64,000 nucleotides of DNA from Melastoma dodecandrum (lineage: Eukaryota > Streptophyta > Magnoliopsida > Myrtales > Melastomataceae). Positions 31,210-43,141 of the stretch are shown in pieces. The translations under genes were made by a program, and so were the position numbers. The stretch is from contig JARUPY010000089.1 of assembly GCA_029817715.1 (NCBI GenBank), positions 2,369,501 to 2,433,500 of the forward strand, given 5' to 3'. Each line of letters starts with the position of its first letter. Positions within the stretch are counted from its first letter, which is position 1. The notes beneath the pieces were generated by a model. It was not told the DNA's origin. It did no database searches and saw only the letters and a list, made by a program, of their open reading frames with translations.

Positions 31210-34160
31210 ATGGCAAAAGAATTGAATTCTCCAAACCTAGTTTCGTTCACCCCACTGTCTGGTTCGCAATCTGCTTTGTCTCAACAAGGTATGATGAGAA
31301 ATTCCTCCCATATGCAAATTCCAGCTGGGGTGTTTGCATCAATGGTGAAACTGGACGATGGAAACTATCCGTTGTGGAAAGGTCAAGTATTAGCCGCCAT
31401 CATCGCATGAGGTTTTGAGGACTTCGTTTTCGGACAGACATACCCACCACCTCAATACTTGAATACCGATCTGCACACTCTCAACCCAGATTATCGGCAA
31501 TGGCAACGCACTGATAAGTCCATCATGGCCTGTTGTTTTCTTCTCTGACTTCAGAACCTTTGAGTCTTGTTGTGTGCTGCAAAACTTCATGTGAAGTATG
31601 GGAAGCTTTGAAGAACAGGTACGAATCTTCCTCAACCACGCGGGGAATAACTCTTCGAATGCAAATGCAACAATTACGGAAAGAAGGACAGACAATGCAA
31701 TAGTATCTGAGTTTTCTAAAGAATTTGGCAAATCAGCTGAGTGTAGTGGGGAAGGCTGTAAGCTATAGAGATTACCTTTGGTACATGTTAGAAGGTTTAC
31801 CATCTGAATATGATGCGGTCGTTATTGCGATATATAGCAGAGTAGATCAGCCTTCTCTGGAGGAAGTTCACCGACTGCTTCTGAATTTTGAGGTACGGTT
31901 GGAGAGGCGTCAGGTGTTGGACAGCTACATTCCTCAGGTACAACTGTCTTCATTACACTCTAATGCGGCCAGACCTCAGACCAGAAATCAACCATCACCC
32001 TACAATACCCACAAACCTGAGATGTTTCCTTACATTTCTCCCAAATCTGGTTCCCAGGTTACAACTACTCCACACTCATCTCCATTCGCTTATTGTCTTC
32101 TTAGTAGACCTCCATCGAGACCCAACATCCACCCTACCTACCCTCGATGGAGTAACAGACCTTTTTTTAGACCTAAGCCAAAATGCCAAATCTGCTTCAA
32201 ACTGGGTCATACTGCTCTAAACTGCTTTCACCGTCTGAATACCTCATATCAGACACCACCTCCGACACACTATCAGACCCCACCTCAGACACATTTCACA
32301 ACTATCAATATTTCCCATATTGGTACATGTCTTCTTCAATCTGCTTCTGGTCCACTTTTCCTTCCTCAAATTCTTCGTACTCCTCGCTTATCTAGGAAAC
32401 TTCTTAGTGTCTCCCAATTATACAGAGATAATGATGTGTTTATTGAATTTCATTATGGTACTTGTTTTATTAAAGACAAGCGGACCAAACACACACTCCT
32501 CCAGGGGTCGATGACTCAGGGACTTTACCAACTTCTTTTCCCGTCTCCTCTTGGCCTCAACCGTTTCCCACAACTCTCCACAGACTCATCCACTTTCCAA
32601 TGCAATACTCAATTTACAGAACAAGCTTCTCCTGAGCCGTCTGCCATGACTACTACAACATCACCTGCTGTGGATGTCACAAAGTGGCATTCTTGGTTGG
32701 GACATCCAAATTCTGAAATCTTGCGTCGTGTTTTGTCAGTGTGTAATCAACCGTTTAAACAAACTGAGTTACCTTTATGTCAAGCTTGTGCCATGAGCAA
32801 ACATCATCGATTATCCTTTCCTCTTTCTCCCTCTCATGCTAGTCACCCTTTCCAACTTATTCATACAGACTTATGGGGACCATCCCCTGTTCCTTCTATC
32901 ACTGGGGATCGATATTTCATATTGTTTATAGATGATGCAACTCACTATACTTGGATATACTTTCTTCGTGACAAATCCCAAGCCATGTATGTTTCATTCA
33001 GTTTCAAACAATGATTCTTAATCAATATTAGTCTCATATTATTACAATCAGGTCAGACTGGGGAGGAGAATATAGATCCCTGCATAACTACCTTCTCAAG
33101 CATGACATTTCTCACTAGAATTCCTGTCCCTATACACCTCAACGGAATGGTCGAGTCGAGAGGAAAAACCGTCATATTATTGAGGTTGGTCTAACTCTGC
33201 TTACACATGCCACTGTCCCTAACAAATTATGGGTGTATGCCTTCCATGAAGCTGTTTCGTTAATTAATATGCTTCCATCCAGAGTGTTACAGTTTCGCAG
33301 TCCTACTGAACTCTTGACAAATTCCAAACCTGCTTATTCTACACTACGAATCTTTGGTTGTTTGTGCTTTCCCTTGTTAAGACTTTACAATTCTCATAAG
33401 CTAAAACCTCGTTCACTACCTTGTATTCTATTAGGGAGGAGTGTCTCTCATAAGGGGTACATCTGTCTGCACATACAATGTAGTCGTATTTATATTTCTA
33501 GAGATGTTCTATTTGATGAAACTACCTTTCTTTTAAAATCGTCATCTTCAGTAGCAACAAGTGGTGTTCTTACTACTCATTGTCTACCGTTTGTGTTGCC
33601 TTCAAATCCATCTTCGACCACACCTTCTGAATTGTTGGCTTCAACCCATAAGCATATAGTTTCATCTGCTCATCTTGGTTCTAACTCCACTGCATCTTCC
33701 TCTCATGAGTCTTCAGCACGTGATTGTACTGCCATCCCAGCTGTTACATAGGACACACCTTCCCCTGTACTACAACATGCAGAAAATACACACTCTATGG
33801 TCACTAGATCCAAAGCTGGCATCTTCAAACCAAAGCTATATCTCATTAACCACCTACCAACCGCATCTTCCTGCAGCTCCACCTCTCCTTTACCAATTGA
33901 ACCTTCGTCTGTGTTTGAAGCCCTTGCCACACCAATTTCGCTTGCAACAATGACAGTTGAACTAGAGGCTTTGCAGCGAAACAATACCTGGTAGCTTGTT
34001 CCACCTGCTTCAGCTCAGAAAGTGATTGGTTGCAAATGGGTTTTTAAGGTGAAGTTAAATTCCAATGGCACGTTGGAGCGGTGCAAGGCTCGACTAGTCG
34101 CCAAAGGTTTTCATCAAACACCGGGAATAGACTATAAGGAAACCTTCAGCTCAGTTATCA
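31210..34160 (+). pseudogene. Remains of Copia gag-pol
   Basis: Starts MAKELNSPNLVSF and runs through gag (LDDGNYPLWKGQVLAAIIA, then a stop). The longest open part (31725-33014) holds the end of gag, the zinc knuckle and the first half of integrase. Frames break again near 31410, 31545, 33015, 33116, 33750 and 33993. The protease core and everything after the first RT strands are deleted, so no working protein set can be made. Confidence 0.88.
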
Positions 34161-34315
34161 AGCCAGGGGTAGGCAAAGGCAATAAGGAACTGTGACACTG
34201 GAATGAAGATAATGGAGAAGAAGGGGAAGCTCCAGAAGAGTATGGCTTGCGGGGAAGTATTGGTTGATAAGAAAGAAGCATCCATAGAAGAAAGGGGGCG
34301 TGTCTTGCGGGGAAG

Positions 34316-34703
34316 TGTTGGACTATTGAACTAGTGGTCCGAGCCAGCACATATAGCAGCAGCCCCAACATGTCAGCACATATAGCAGTGGCCCAACCCA
34401 GCGGCAGCTTATTAGCAAATAGATAAGATCGACTGACGAGGCGTTTGTTGATTCGGTTGGTTGATTTTGATTCCCTGAGTGGTTATAAGTACCACAATAT
34501 ACAATGATGATCGATTACCATAAACAGATATAATTCAGTGAATTTTATTTTGCGTTTTCTTCTTCTTCTTTCCCTTCTCCTTCTTCGCCACCTACTTCTT
34601 TTCTGTTTTTTTTTCTTGATCACCTCTGATTCTTGGTCCGGTATCTACTACACTATCTTTTGTTGAGTTTTATTCATTTCACAGCGTTGCTTTGTTCCTT
34701 GCA
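34316..34703 (+). repeat. 3' LTR of the degenerate Copia element, about 388 bp
   Basis: Starts TGTTGGACTATTG after the purine stretch GCGGGGAAG. Relative to the 5' LTR it has many substitutions and extra bases in the TTCTTC-rich part. Its right end (TTGCA) is approximate. Confidence 0.82.
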
Positions 34704-34900
34704 AACATGTAATTGCTTAACATTTTATTTTAAGTAGGCTTTGTTTTTTCAAAACATCCTATTCGCAGTGTAATGAAACGCAAATAAAAGTAAGCATTTT
34801 GTCCAAGCCAAACACGACCTTAACAACCTTAACGAGATAAGGTTTGTAAGATTTTCTTCATATCCATCCTCTGTGCAAGAAGAACTGAAGAGCGAAATCG

Positions 34901-37476
34901 ATGGCTTCGACTTCTCCGACGATCTTCCGATCTCCACCGCTCCATTCCCATCCACCCCATCATAATCCCCACTTAGCCTCCGCTTCCTTCCTGTGGAATT
35001 CGCCGCCACCTGCGGCCACTACCTCGCGGCTTCGTTGCTCGGTCTCAACAACGCCCAATTCCTCTGTTTTGACTGCTGCAGACAGGACGAACATCGCGTG
35101 GGGCTGTGAGATCGAGTCCCTGGAGAGTGCGTCGGGGCTACAACAGTGGCTGTCGCAGTCAGGGCTCCCGCCGCAGAAGATGGCCATACAGAGGGTGGAA
35201 GTAGGGGAGAGAGGGCTTGTCGCTCTCAAGAACATAAGGAAGGGGGAGAAGCTGCTCTTCGTGCCCCCCTCGCTGTTCATCACTGCTGAGTCGGTGAGAG
35301 TCGACCTTCCTTTTGTGTATAGGACGATGTGGGTTTCGTGGGTTTCGGAATCTTTAGCGCAAGTAGAAGTCGATTGTCAGGTTTTTAGAAGGCTTGCAGA
35401 TTACAACTGCTATTCGAATGTTTAGGGCTCGATCAGTGAACAGTTTGGTACTTCCAAAGCTCTTATCGCATTGGTATATCATTGCCTTTTGAATGCCAGG
35501 AATGGGGCTGCCCCGAGGCAGGCGATGTCTTGAAGAGGAACTCAGTGCCCGATTGGCCATTACTCGCAACTTACTTGATAAGCGAAGCGAGTCTCATGAA
35601 ATCTTCTAGATGGAGCGATTATATCTCCGCGTTACCTCGGCAGCCATATTCGCTTCTGTACTGGTTAGTCTTCCTGCTGGCATCGATTGAGCTGAATTGC
35701 ACCGACTTTTGTTTTCCTCTTGTTATTTTTGCATCCTTAAACAAAGGATCTTCTCTCAGTTTCTCTCTTCAGGACCCGTCAAGAATTGGACCAATACCTG
35801 GAAGCGTCACAGATTAGGGAGCGAGCCATCGAACGGGTCAATAACGTCGTCGGAACGTGAGAATCGTCATTCGACTACACAACCTGGTGTAATAGTCTTC
35901 TGGTTGTTCTACTATTTATATCTTGCTACTTACAGATATAACGATTTGAAGCTCCGCATTTTCTCCAAGCACCCCCAGTTGTTCCCCGAGGAGGTACATT
36001 TCTCGTCCATTCCACATTGTTCTTAGTAATTTTAATCCGTAACATTGACTCGGACATGAATTCCGATCTTAGATATTCAATTTGGAGACATTCAAGTGGT
36101 CATTTGGTATCCTGTTCTCTCGTTTGGTAAGTCTTCCCAAGTCATCGTCATTCAAAACTTTGGATTTCCTTATATGATTGTTGATGATTTCTGCCGTCGC
36201 CAGGTCCGGCTTCCTTCGATGGATGGAAGGGTTGCGCTAATACCATGGGCTGACATGTTGAATCACAGCTGCGGCGTAAATCCAACCCTCACCTGACTCC
36301 ATCTGAATTCTGAATGCTGTGGAAAATGACTTGGTTTTATCCGGCTGCAGGTGGAGACATTTTTAGACTATGATAAGTCATCACAGGGTGTCGTGTTTAC
36401 CACTGATCGAGCATACCAGCCAGGCGAGCAGGTAACATGCCTACAACCATGAACTTGTCATCGGAATCCAGTGCTTACGTCTCTTCTAAAGAGTCGGGTA
36501 GAATCTGTAGGTATTCATTTCCTATGGAAAGAAGTCCAATGGGGAGTTGCTACTCTCATACGGATTCGTTCCCAAGGAAGGCACCAACCCAAGCGATTCA
36601 GCAGAGTTGCGACTGCAGATTAAGAAATCAGACAAAGCCTACAGGGAAAAGATGGAAGCTCTTAAGAAGCACGGGCTGTCAACGTAATCACGAAAAATAG
36701 AAGAACATCCCCTTCTATGTGATTTTTCTCCCAAGTTAGGTGCTTATATTTGAGCAGCATCGTTGATTTTCAGGTCCCAGTGTTTTCCTCTGCAAGTGAC
36801 CGGCTGGCCCGTTGAGTTGATGGCATATGCTTATCTCGCTGTTAGCCCTCCGAGCATGAGTGCCCGTTTCGAAGAGGTAATACAAGACTCACCTCCAAAA
36901 TGTTGCATCTCGTTTGCTGTGGACTACATATGTTGCTGGTCTTGTAGTTGGCAGCAGCTGCATCAAACAAGGACACGGTCAAGAAGGATTTCAGATTTCC
37001 AGAGCTGGATGAACAGGCGATGCAATTCATATTGGACAGCTGCGAGCTGAGCATTTCCAAGTACTCAAAATTCTTGCAGGTGAGTGAGTACCTGCGCGGG
37101 TAACAGCTGCTGTTTCTATTTTTTTGATCGGGGCTACCCCTTTTTAATACAACTAGCCATTACCAGGAGATCGGCACAATGGACTTGGACGTGACTTCGC
37201 CAAAGCAACTTAACCGGAGAGTCTTCCTGAAGCAGTTGGCGGTCGACCTGTGCACCAGCGAGAGACGGATACTTTTCCGTACCCAATATGTAATACGACA
37301 AGTTCCTCGATCTCACTTCCACAGCTTCTCCGTTCATGTAAAAGTGCTAACCGAAGTGGCTGATACTTCCATTCACCTGCCTTTTTCAGATTCTAAGAAG
37401 AAGACTTCGAGACCTGAGGAGTGGCGAACTGAGAGCTTTAAGATTATTCGACGGACTCAGGAACATCTTTAAATGA
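34901..37476 (+). CDS. Plastid-type SET-domain protein methyltransferase (At3g07670-like), 507 aa
   Basis: Member of the Rubisco large-subunit methyltransferase-like SET group, which methylates lysines of chloroplast proteins; the substrate of this branch is not evident from sequence. Twelve exons in phase: 34901-35293, 35500-35663, 35773-35856, 35936-35993, 36073-36126, 36204-36275, 36351-36431, 36511-36683, 36774-36876, 36948-37079, 37167-37289, 37390-37476. The first about 60 residues are rich in Ser, Pro and His and fit a transit peptide. The SET parts are ERGLVALKNIRKGEKLLFVP, WSFGILFSRL, the catalytic-pocket WADMLNHSCGVETFLDYD (NH of the SAM site), and YQPGEQVFISYGKKSNGELL with the SET tyrosine. 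The Rubisco-methyltransferase substrate-binding region follows (QLNRRVFLKQLAVDLCTSER). It ends LRALRLFDGLRNIFK. No break was found. The left LTR-type element stops about 200 bp upstream, so promoter space is short. Confidence 0.93.
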
Positions 37477-37911
37477 CTATTCCATCGCCAACAGAAGCCG
37501 CTCCGCCGCACACCAAGGCTCTCGAGCTCATTGCAGATTTGTTTCCAGGGCTTCTGATCAAACATTGAAAGCCGCTGTCACAGGCCGCACCTCTCCGGGC
37601 TATACGAAAAACGTGAAGAATGCCATTTGATCTATATTGGCTCGACTTAGTCATATTTCTTAGTGACAATCCTTGTCGTCCATGCGAATATTTTCTCGAA
37701 TTGAATTTTTGGTGTGATTATGCACTAAATCCAATTCCAATCCCGACAAACATTTTTTTATCAGAACTGGAAAGTAATAAATTGCAGAGTCATCAATCTA
37801 CTTCCACCCGGATCCCCACCAACCCCCCGTTTTCCGACCATAAAGTGTCTGATTCTTATACGAATTTCATCGTACCGACCCCCAACTTGTCAATTCTTCT
37901 TTGTTCCTCCC

Positions 37912-40379
37912 ATGGAGGGATTAGGATTAGTAGCCCAGATATCGTCGACAACTGTTGTCACACCAAAACCCAGGCGGTCGTCGACAATCTTCCCAACTAT
38001 CCCCTCTCGATTCAGCTGCTCTGTTGTCAATCGCCCCAGGTTGTGCCCCATGAACAACGCTAATGAGCCTTCCCTCCGCTGCCTTCCAGTTCATCAGGTT
38101 GGATTTGCATTCCCCCCACTCTAATGTTTCGCTTCTTTGGGTTGAATCTGATTAATTCGTTGGTGGGTTTTGTGTTATCCGTTTTGGTTTAGTCAAAGTT
38201 CGCCACTTTATGCTCGTGTGTTCTGGGTGCTTTGATTTCTTGTGTCGCTGCTGAATGGGGTTCATTTCTGTATGTTCGACGTGTTAACGTGCAGTCGCGA
38301 GTCGATCCTGGTTCTGCGGCGGGTGAGTCGCAGGAAACTGCTCTTAAGACAAAGGAGTGGGAAATCGGGATGTTACAGGATGAAGTGGCTGCTACTCAGG
38401 GTATCAGGATAAGAAGGAGGCCGCCAAGCGGGCCACCATTGCATTACGTTGGACCATTTGAGTTTCGACTGCAGAACGAGGGTAACACTCCGAGGAATAT
38501 ACTGGAAGAGATCATATGGCATAAGGACACAGAAGTCGCCCAGGTTGGTTGTATCTGATATAAACCACTTTTTGTATCAAAGAAAAGCTATCATCATTGG
38601 CAATGAACACTTGTTGATGCCCGTATTTTAGATGAAGGAGAAGCAGCCCTTGCCGACGCTCAAAAAGTATCTTGATAATGCGCCTCCAACCAGGGATTTT
38701 ATTGGGGCTCTGAAGTCAGCGTATGAGCGGACTGGAGTTCCCGGATTGATAGCTGAAGTTAAGAAGGCGTCCCCAAGCAGGGGAGTCATTAGAGAAGATT
38801 TTGACCCCGTAAGTTCTAATCTCTGTTCATGAATTTCAGCTGCAGTTTTCTTATGATGCTCAAGTGCGGCCTGGTCTTTAACTTGTGATTCTGGACATTC
38901 ACTGCTATCTCAATTTGTCTGTGGTGACCTTTTTTACTGAAGTCTCTTGAACATTATGAATTTGGGATGATAATTGTGGAATTAGAGACCATAGCAACTG
39001 CTCTTAAGGGATGATGTGAAAATTCCCTCGTTCTTTATGGATATTTTCACGCCATATTATGTTCTTGTTGACTAAGGACAGTTTTTCTTGCTGAGTAACT
39101 CAGATACCGGTGGTAATGCTTGCTAACTTAGTTTTGCTGGTGACTTTTCTTTGGTAGGTTGAAATTGCCCAAGCTTACGAGAAAGGAGGGGCCGCATGCC
39201 TCAGTGTCCTGACTGACGAGATGTACTTCCAAGTAAGCAGTCAATTCCAAATAAATTAATTCCACTGTGAGAGATGTTTGAGCCAGCGAAATGGCAAGCA
39301 GTTTTTCACTCAACAGATTTTATTCGGCCATTGCAGGGCAGCTTTAAAAATTTGGAAGCGATAAGGAGTGCTGGGGTTAAGGTTTGGAATGCACCACATT
39401 TTTGTCATAATCTCTTGAGTCGAAGGTTTTTTTTTCCGTACATTTGAAATTAATTTGCAATTACTGTGCAGTGCCCTCTGCTGTGCAAGGAGTTCATCGT
39501 AGATGCATGGCAGATATACTATGCTCGAGTAAAAGGCGCAGACGCGATACTCTTGATCGCCGCTGTTCTGCCTGATCTTGATCTCAGATACATGACCAAG
39601 ATTTGCAAAATGCTAGGCTTGGCAGCTCTTGTTGAGGTCAGAATTGTGTTTCAAACATTATCATCGTGCTAATGGCATCAATTTGTATGTATTTGTTGTT
39701 TGTTGGATGGTCCCAGGTGCATGATGAGCGTGAAATGGACAGAGTTCTTGGCATAGAAGGGATCGAGCTCGTGGGCATCAACAACCGTAATCTAGGTAGG
39801 CCCTACTATTAGCCAGCATGTCCCACTTTAGTTCATTATATCTCAACGGAAGAGATCTACTACAGAAAGCCTATCAGGGCATCTTGGAAAGCGATATTCA
39901 TGCCATTTCATGTGCCTTGGCAGAAACTTTTGAGGTTGACATTGCCAACACCAAAAATCTTCTAGAAGGAGAACGAGGCAGGATCATCCGCGAGAAAGGC
40001 ATTCTCGTAAGTCACCTTCTCATGCTAATCGTTGCAGGCATCGTTGTGAAAACTCTAATAGCATCTTGCGAAGTTCAGTGCATTAATTTTGTCGCCCTCG
40101 GTCTTTCAGGTTGTTGGGGAGTCTGGCTTGTTTACTCCTTCAGACATCGCCTATGTGCAAGACGCTGGTGTGAAAGCGGTAGGAATCTTGGCATCTAGTC
40201 TCCTCTTTATCATCTCAACTTCTTTTGGCATTTTAAGTGTTCATATGGAGCAATTCCAAATCATTGACATATTCTTGGGGACCTTGATATGGAAGGTGTT
40301 GGTCGGGGAATCCATTGTAAAGCAAAGTGATCCGGCGAAGGGCATATCCGGGCTCTTCGGGAAAGACATCTCTGTGTAA
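37912..40379 (+). CDS. IGPS: Indole-3-glycerol-phosphate synthase, plastidic, 403 aa
   Basis: Closes the indole ring from carboxyphenylamino-deoxyribulose phosphate in tryptophan biosynthesis, in chloroplasts. Ten exons in phase: 37912-38097, 38295-38543, 38632-38808, 39158-39232, 39337-39381, 39472-39636, 39717-39795, 39924-40006, 40110-40178, 40296-40379. The N-terminal part is Ser/Pro-rich and fits a transit peptide. The TIM barrel carries the family motifs: [15 protein letters not shown] (catalytic Lys and phosphate loop), [80 protein letters not shown] and [13 protein letters not shown]. Length matches the Arabidopsis enzyme. The first exon could end at either of two nearby GT sites; I used 38097, which keeps phase. 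It follows the SET gene by 435 bp on the same strand. Confidence 0.95.
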
Positions 40380-40583
40380 CACATGATTCTCCAGCGCCAC
40401 ATCGAAGATGTTTGGCCGCCTTTGAGTTTTCACTGTATTAATATGCAGTGAATGAATGATTTGGAGGAACAACCTGGCAGAGTAAATTGCAGTTGTTGTG
40501 TAATAATTTTCTAGTTGTCCCTACACATGAGGAAGACGAGGAGGGAGTGTTTTTGATCGGTCCGAACAACTGGTTATGTTATC

Positions 40584-40751
40584 TTACAACTCTATGGTCG
40601 TTGAAGACAATTTATGACTAAGATAGTACTTGGGATCTCTGAAAAACCTTTGTATCGTTTGCGCCTTCTTTGTTGAGAGGTCGGTTTTCTTCAGGATAGC
40701 TTCCTGGGATGCTCTGGCAATCGCCTCGACAGAACCAATAGCTTGATGGAG
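40584..40751 (-). pseudogene. Possible orphan last exon of an ERCC1/PTD-like helix-hairpin-helix protein
   Basis: After an acceptor-like TTTTCAG the minus strand reads [40 protein letters not shown] and KYYLSHK, then stops at 40584. The pattern [10 protein letters not shown]...[11 protein letters not shown] is a helix-hairpin-helix of the ERCC1/RAD10 sort. The plant meiotic protein PTD is the member that comes to mind. I searched the next 2 kb for the preceding exons and recognised none, so this is either a relic or the end of a gene whose other exons are too diverged for me to see. It is tail-to-tail with IGPS, 205 bp apart. Confidence 0.35.
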
Positions 40752-41789
40752 CTGAAAATCCATTCACCGCTAGTTCTTCATGGATGGCATAGAGAAGGAA
40801 ACACATTCTGGATGATTTTTCATTCCATTATACTGGCTGAATTGGCGTTAAGAGTGTCGAATGGATGTGGCTATCCCAACGTCGAGGTCCATCCTCTGTA
40901 TCAACTGCCTCCTCTTTACAAACAGAATGTGCTTTCGGCGAAGTCAATGCAAATGGCATATAGAATTTATCCGCGAAATGCGGAGTAAGGAATGAAATGC
41001 AATATACCTCCGAGTCCGAACACGATCGAAAAAGTCGAGCTCACCAGGGATCCTAGAACGCAAAATTCTCTCTTCCTTTCGAATCGCTTTGTTCGGCTCT
41101 CAATCACTAACATGAAAAGTAGCCGTTAAGAAACAATAAAAAAGAGGCGTTTTATCTTAATACAAGATGTTCTAACCAAATACATAAGGCGCCAAACTCG
41201 AAATACATAGGCCGGTTTGGATGCGTATACGCTACGTTTCGCACTGTTGCGGTCGGACTGAAGCCAATGCCGGCCTACACCAACATCCATGTTACAAAAA
41301 ATGTGGATCGCAGAAGTGGGATGGCCCAATATCTCCCCTTCCTTCCTTTCTCTTGTCTCACTACCATCAGACAATGCAAGTAATAGACATTTCCTTCCCT
41401 TAGCATTTAACTCATTTGGCCTACAAACTGTTTCTGTGGTTGTAACCCTATTTCACCCTCTTGTTTATATTGGTTCCGATTTTTGATTTCTCATGTGGGT
41501 TTGTCGTTGCTGGGAGTGCCATTGCAAAGCAGCAAGAGTAGACATGATCAAGGCAAGAAACGAGGGTTTCATAAAGTCTACAAGGGTTTTCAAGAAAGCT
41601 TGAGGGAAGAAGACGAAGGGTTTTCTTTCGATGCAAGCAAATGTCAGAAGTGCTCAGGCGACAGAAGTCCTCTCAGCAAAAATAGGGGGGGCTTATGTTG
41701 ACATGATGGACTATCTTGGGCATATTCTTTGACAAAGCCCACAGTAGGACGCGGCGCCCATGAGAGAAAAGACGGGACGCTCGCGCCAG
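40752..41789. other. Intergenic
   Basis: No gene recognised on either strand. Upstream exons of the HhH-like fragment would be expected here but were not found. Confidence 0.4.
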
Positions 41790-41985
41790 GCCTATAGCCC
41801 CAATCTACACAAACTACATGACTGATTAGTGACCCCGAGATCAGTGGGAGTCTACGGCCCACATCTGCACAGGTCACACGTCTCAAAGGACGGTTTATTA
41901 ACTCCGAAGTCAGTGGAGACTACAATCCACGTCCGCACGAGTGGCACGTCTTAGAGGATAGTTTATTGACTCCGAGATCTAGAGG
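41790..41985. repeat. Degenerate tandem repeat, about 68 bp x 3
   Basis: Three diverged units start near 41789, 41849 (AGTCTACGGCCCAC) and 41917 (AGACTACAATCCAC). Each ends with a form of ACTCCGAAGTCAGTGG. A TATAAAA box follows at 42029. Repeats plus TATA suggest the control region of a transposable element or a solo LTR, but no clear borders were found. Confidence 0.65.
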
Positions 41986-43141
41986 GTGGTTTAGATTAGA
42001 GAATCTTCAGAGGTCGTAACAGACCGGGTATAAAAGGGAGGAGATCTTTCCTTGGAAAATTCAACCCCGTTAGACTATTGGGTGGATCATAGTTGGAGAA
42101 AAAAAATTTATGAAATAGTTCAATAGTTTCAAAATTCCTGAAATTCATCTTTAAAAAAATTAACTTTAAAAAAAACGGACTTATAAAGTCCAACATCTTT
42201 TTATAAATTTGACTTTATAAATTTGACTTCTAAAAAATAGCCTTAAGAAAAATGGACTTTTAAGTCCCACTTCTAAAAGTGTTTTTATAAATTTGATTTT
42301 ATAAATTCGATTCCAAAAAATTAAATTTATAAGTACATTTCAAGGCCTTACTTTTTATTTTTAATTTCGAAACAATCTCACGTGTTTCACAAATTTTTTT
42401 CCTGAAATACGCTATTTAGGAACATAAGTGGTCTAACTCGACGTTGTAGACCGGCACATGAAAAAAATAGTATAGATCATCGGATCGGTCTCACCGGTTA
42501 ATTTTTAGCGTAATTAGGGGAGCGGAAACCGGCGACCGTGTTGACTGACCCCCCCTCGTGATGACGTGTCACGCGTCCACCGGCTACCGACAACAACCCC
42601 CCCTCCCCCCGGGGGAAACTCAAAACGACATCGTCCGAGGTGCTGGCGCCCACGTTGCTAACATGCGCCTCCCCCAGAAACCAGCCCCATTCCCTTCCAT
42701 TCCCCACCGCCGCCACCTTTCTTTTTCACGTCTTTCTTATTATACTCCTCTTTCTCTCTGAGTTGGATGAGCCAGACCGAAAAGGACTGTCAAGATCCCT
42801 CCTTTTTTAACTCGTACCACCTCTTCGCCTTTCGTATGTTCGTGGGATTTGTCGGTTGCTTCCTTGTGAGACCGAGTGCGGATCGGGGAGGGGGGGGGGG
42901 GAGTTCTGGTTTTAGTTCTGTCGGTGGGGTGGGAAAGAGAGGACTGCTTCGATCCGTGGCTTTAGTTTAGTAGTACTGGGTGTTGCTCCTGGAGCTCTCC
43001 GTTAGTGGTTGTGTCGTGTCACAGTTTGATGATCGGGTTTCAGCTGGGCTGTGCTTGATTTGATTGAGTTTGACCCCGTCGCGTCGTTGTTGAATGGGAG
43101 GGGAGGGGGAGTGATTTCTTGTTCTGGGGGGTTTTGGTTGG
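41986..43141. other. Intergenic and 5' region of MUR3
   Basis: AT-rich up to 42470, then GC-richer. The stretch from about 42720 to 43141, with CT-rich and G-rich runs (42887-42901), is likely the promoter and leader of the MUR3 gene. Confidence 0.5.

Larger units (their letters stand above)
30787..34703 (+). mobile_element. Degenerate Ty1/Copia element with internal deletions, 3.9 kb
   Basis: LTRs at 30787-31154 and about 34316-34703 begin TGTTGGACTATTGAACTAG. The primer site TGGTATCAGAGC starts at 31155, directly after the left LTR. Internal coding remains follow Copia order but with stops and frameshifts. Gag has a zinc knuckle CQICFKLGHTALNC near 32182. Integrase has DDATHYTW near 32932 and RSDWGGEY near 33052. 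Reverse transcriptase starts [13 protein letters not shown] near 34018 and ends abruptly after about 50 residues at 34160. The protease active site is missing where THFTT joins INISHIGTC near 32300; most of reverse transcriptase and all RNase H are also gone. The LTRs differ by many bases and an insertion of about 20 bp, so the element is older than its neighbour. I could not find a perfect target duplication. Confidence 0.92.

Noticed and set aside
34702..34706. Possible target duplication CAAA(T/C) of the older Copia element
   Set aside because: The two flanks match at only four of five bases and the right LTR end is uncertain.
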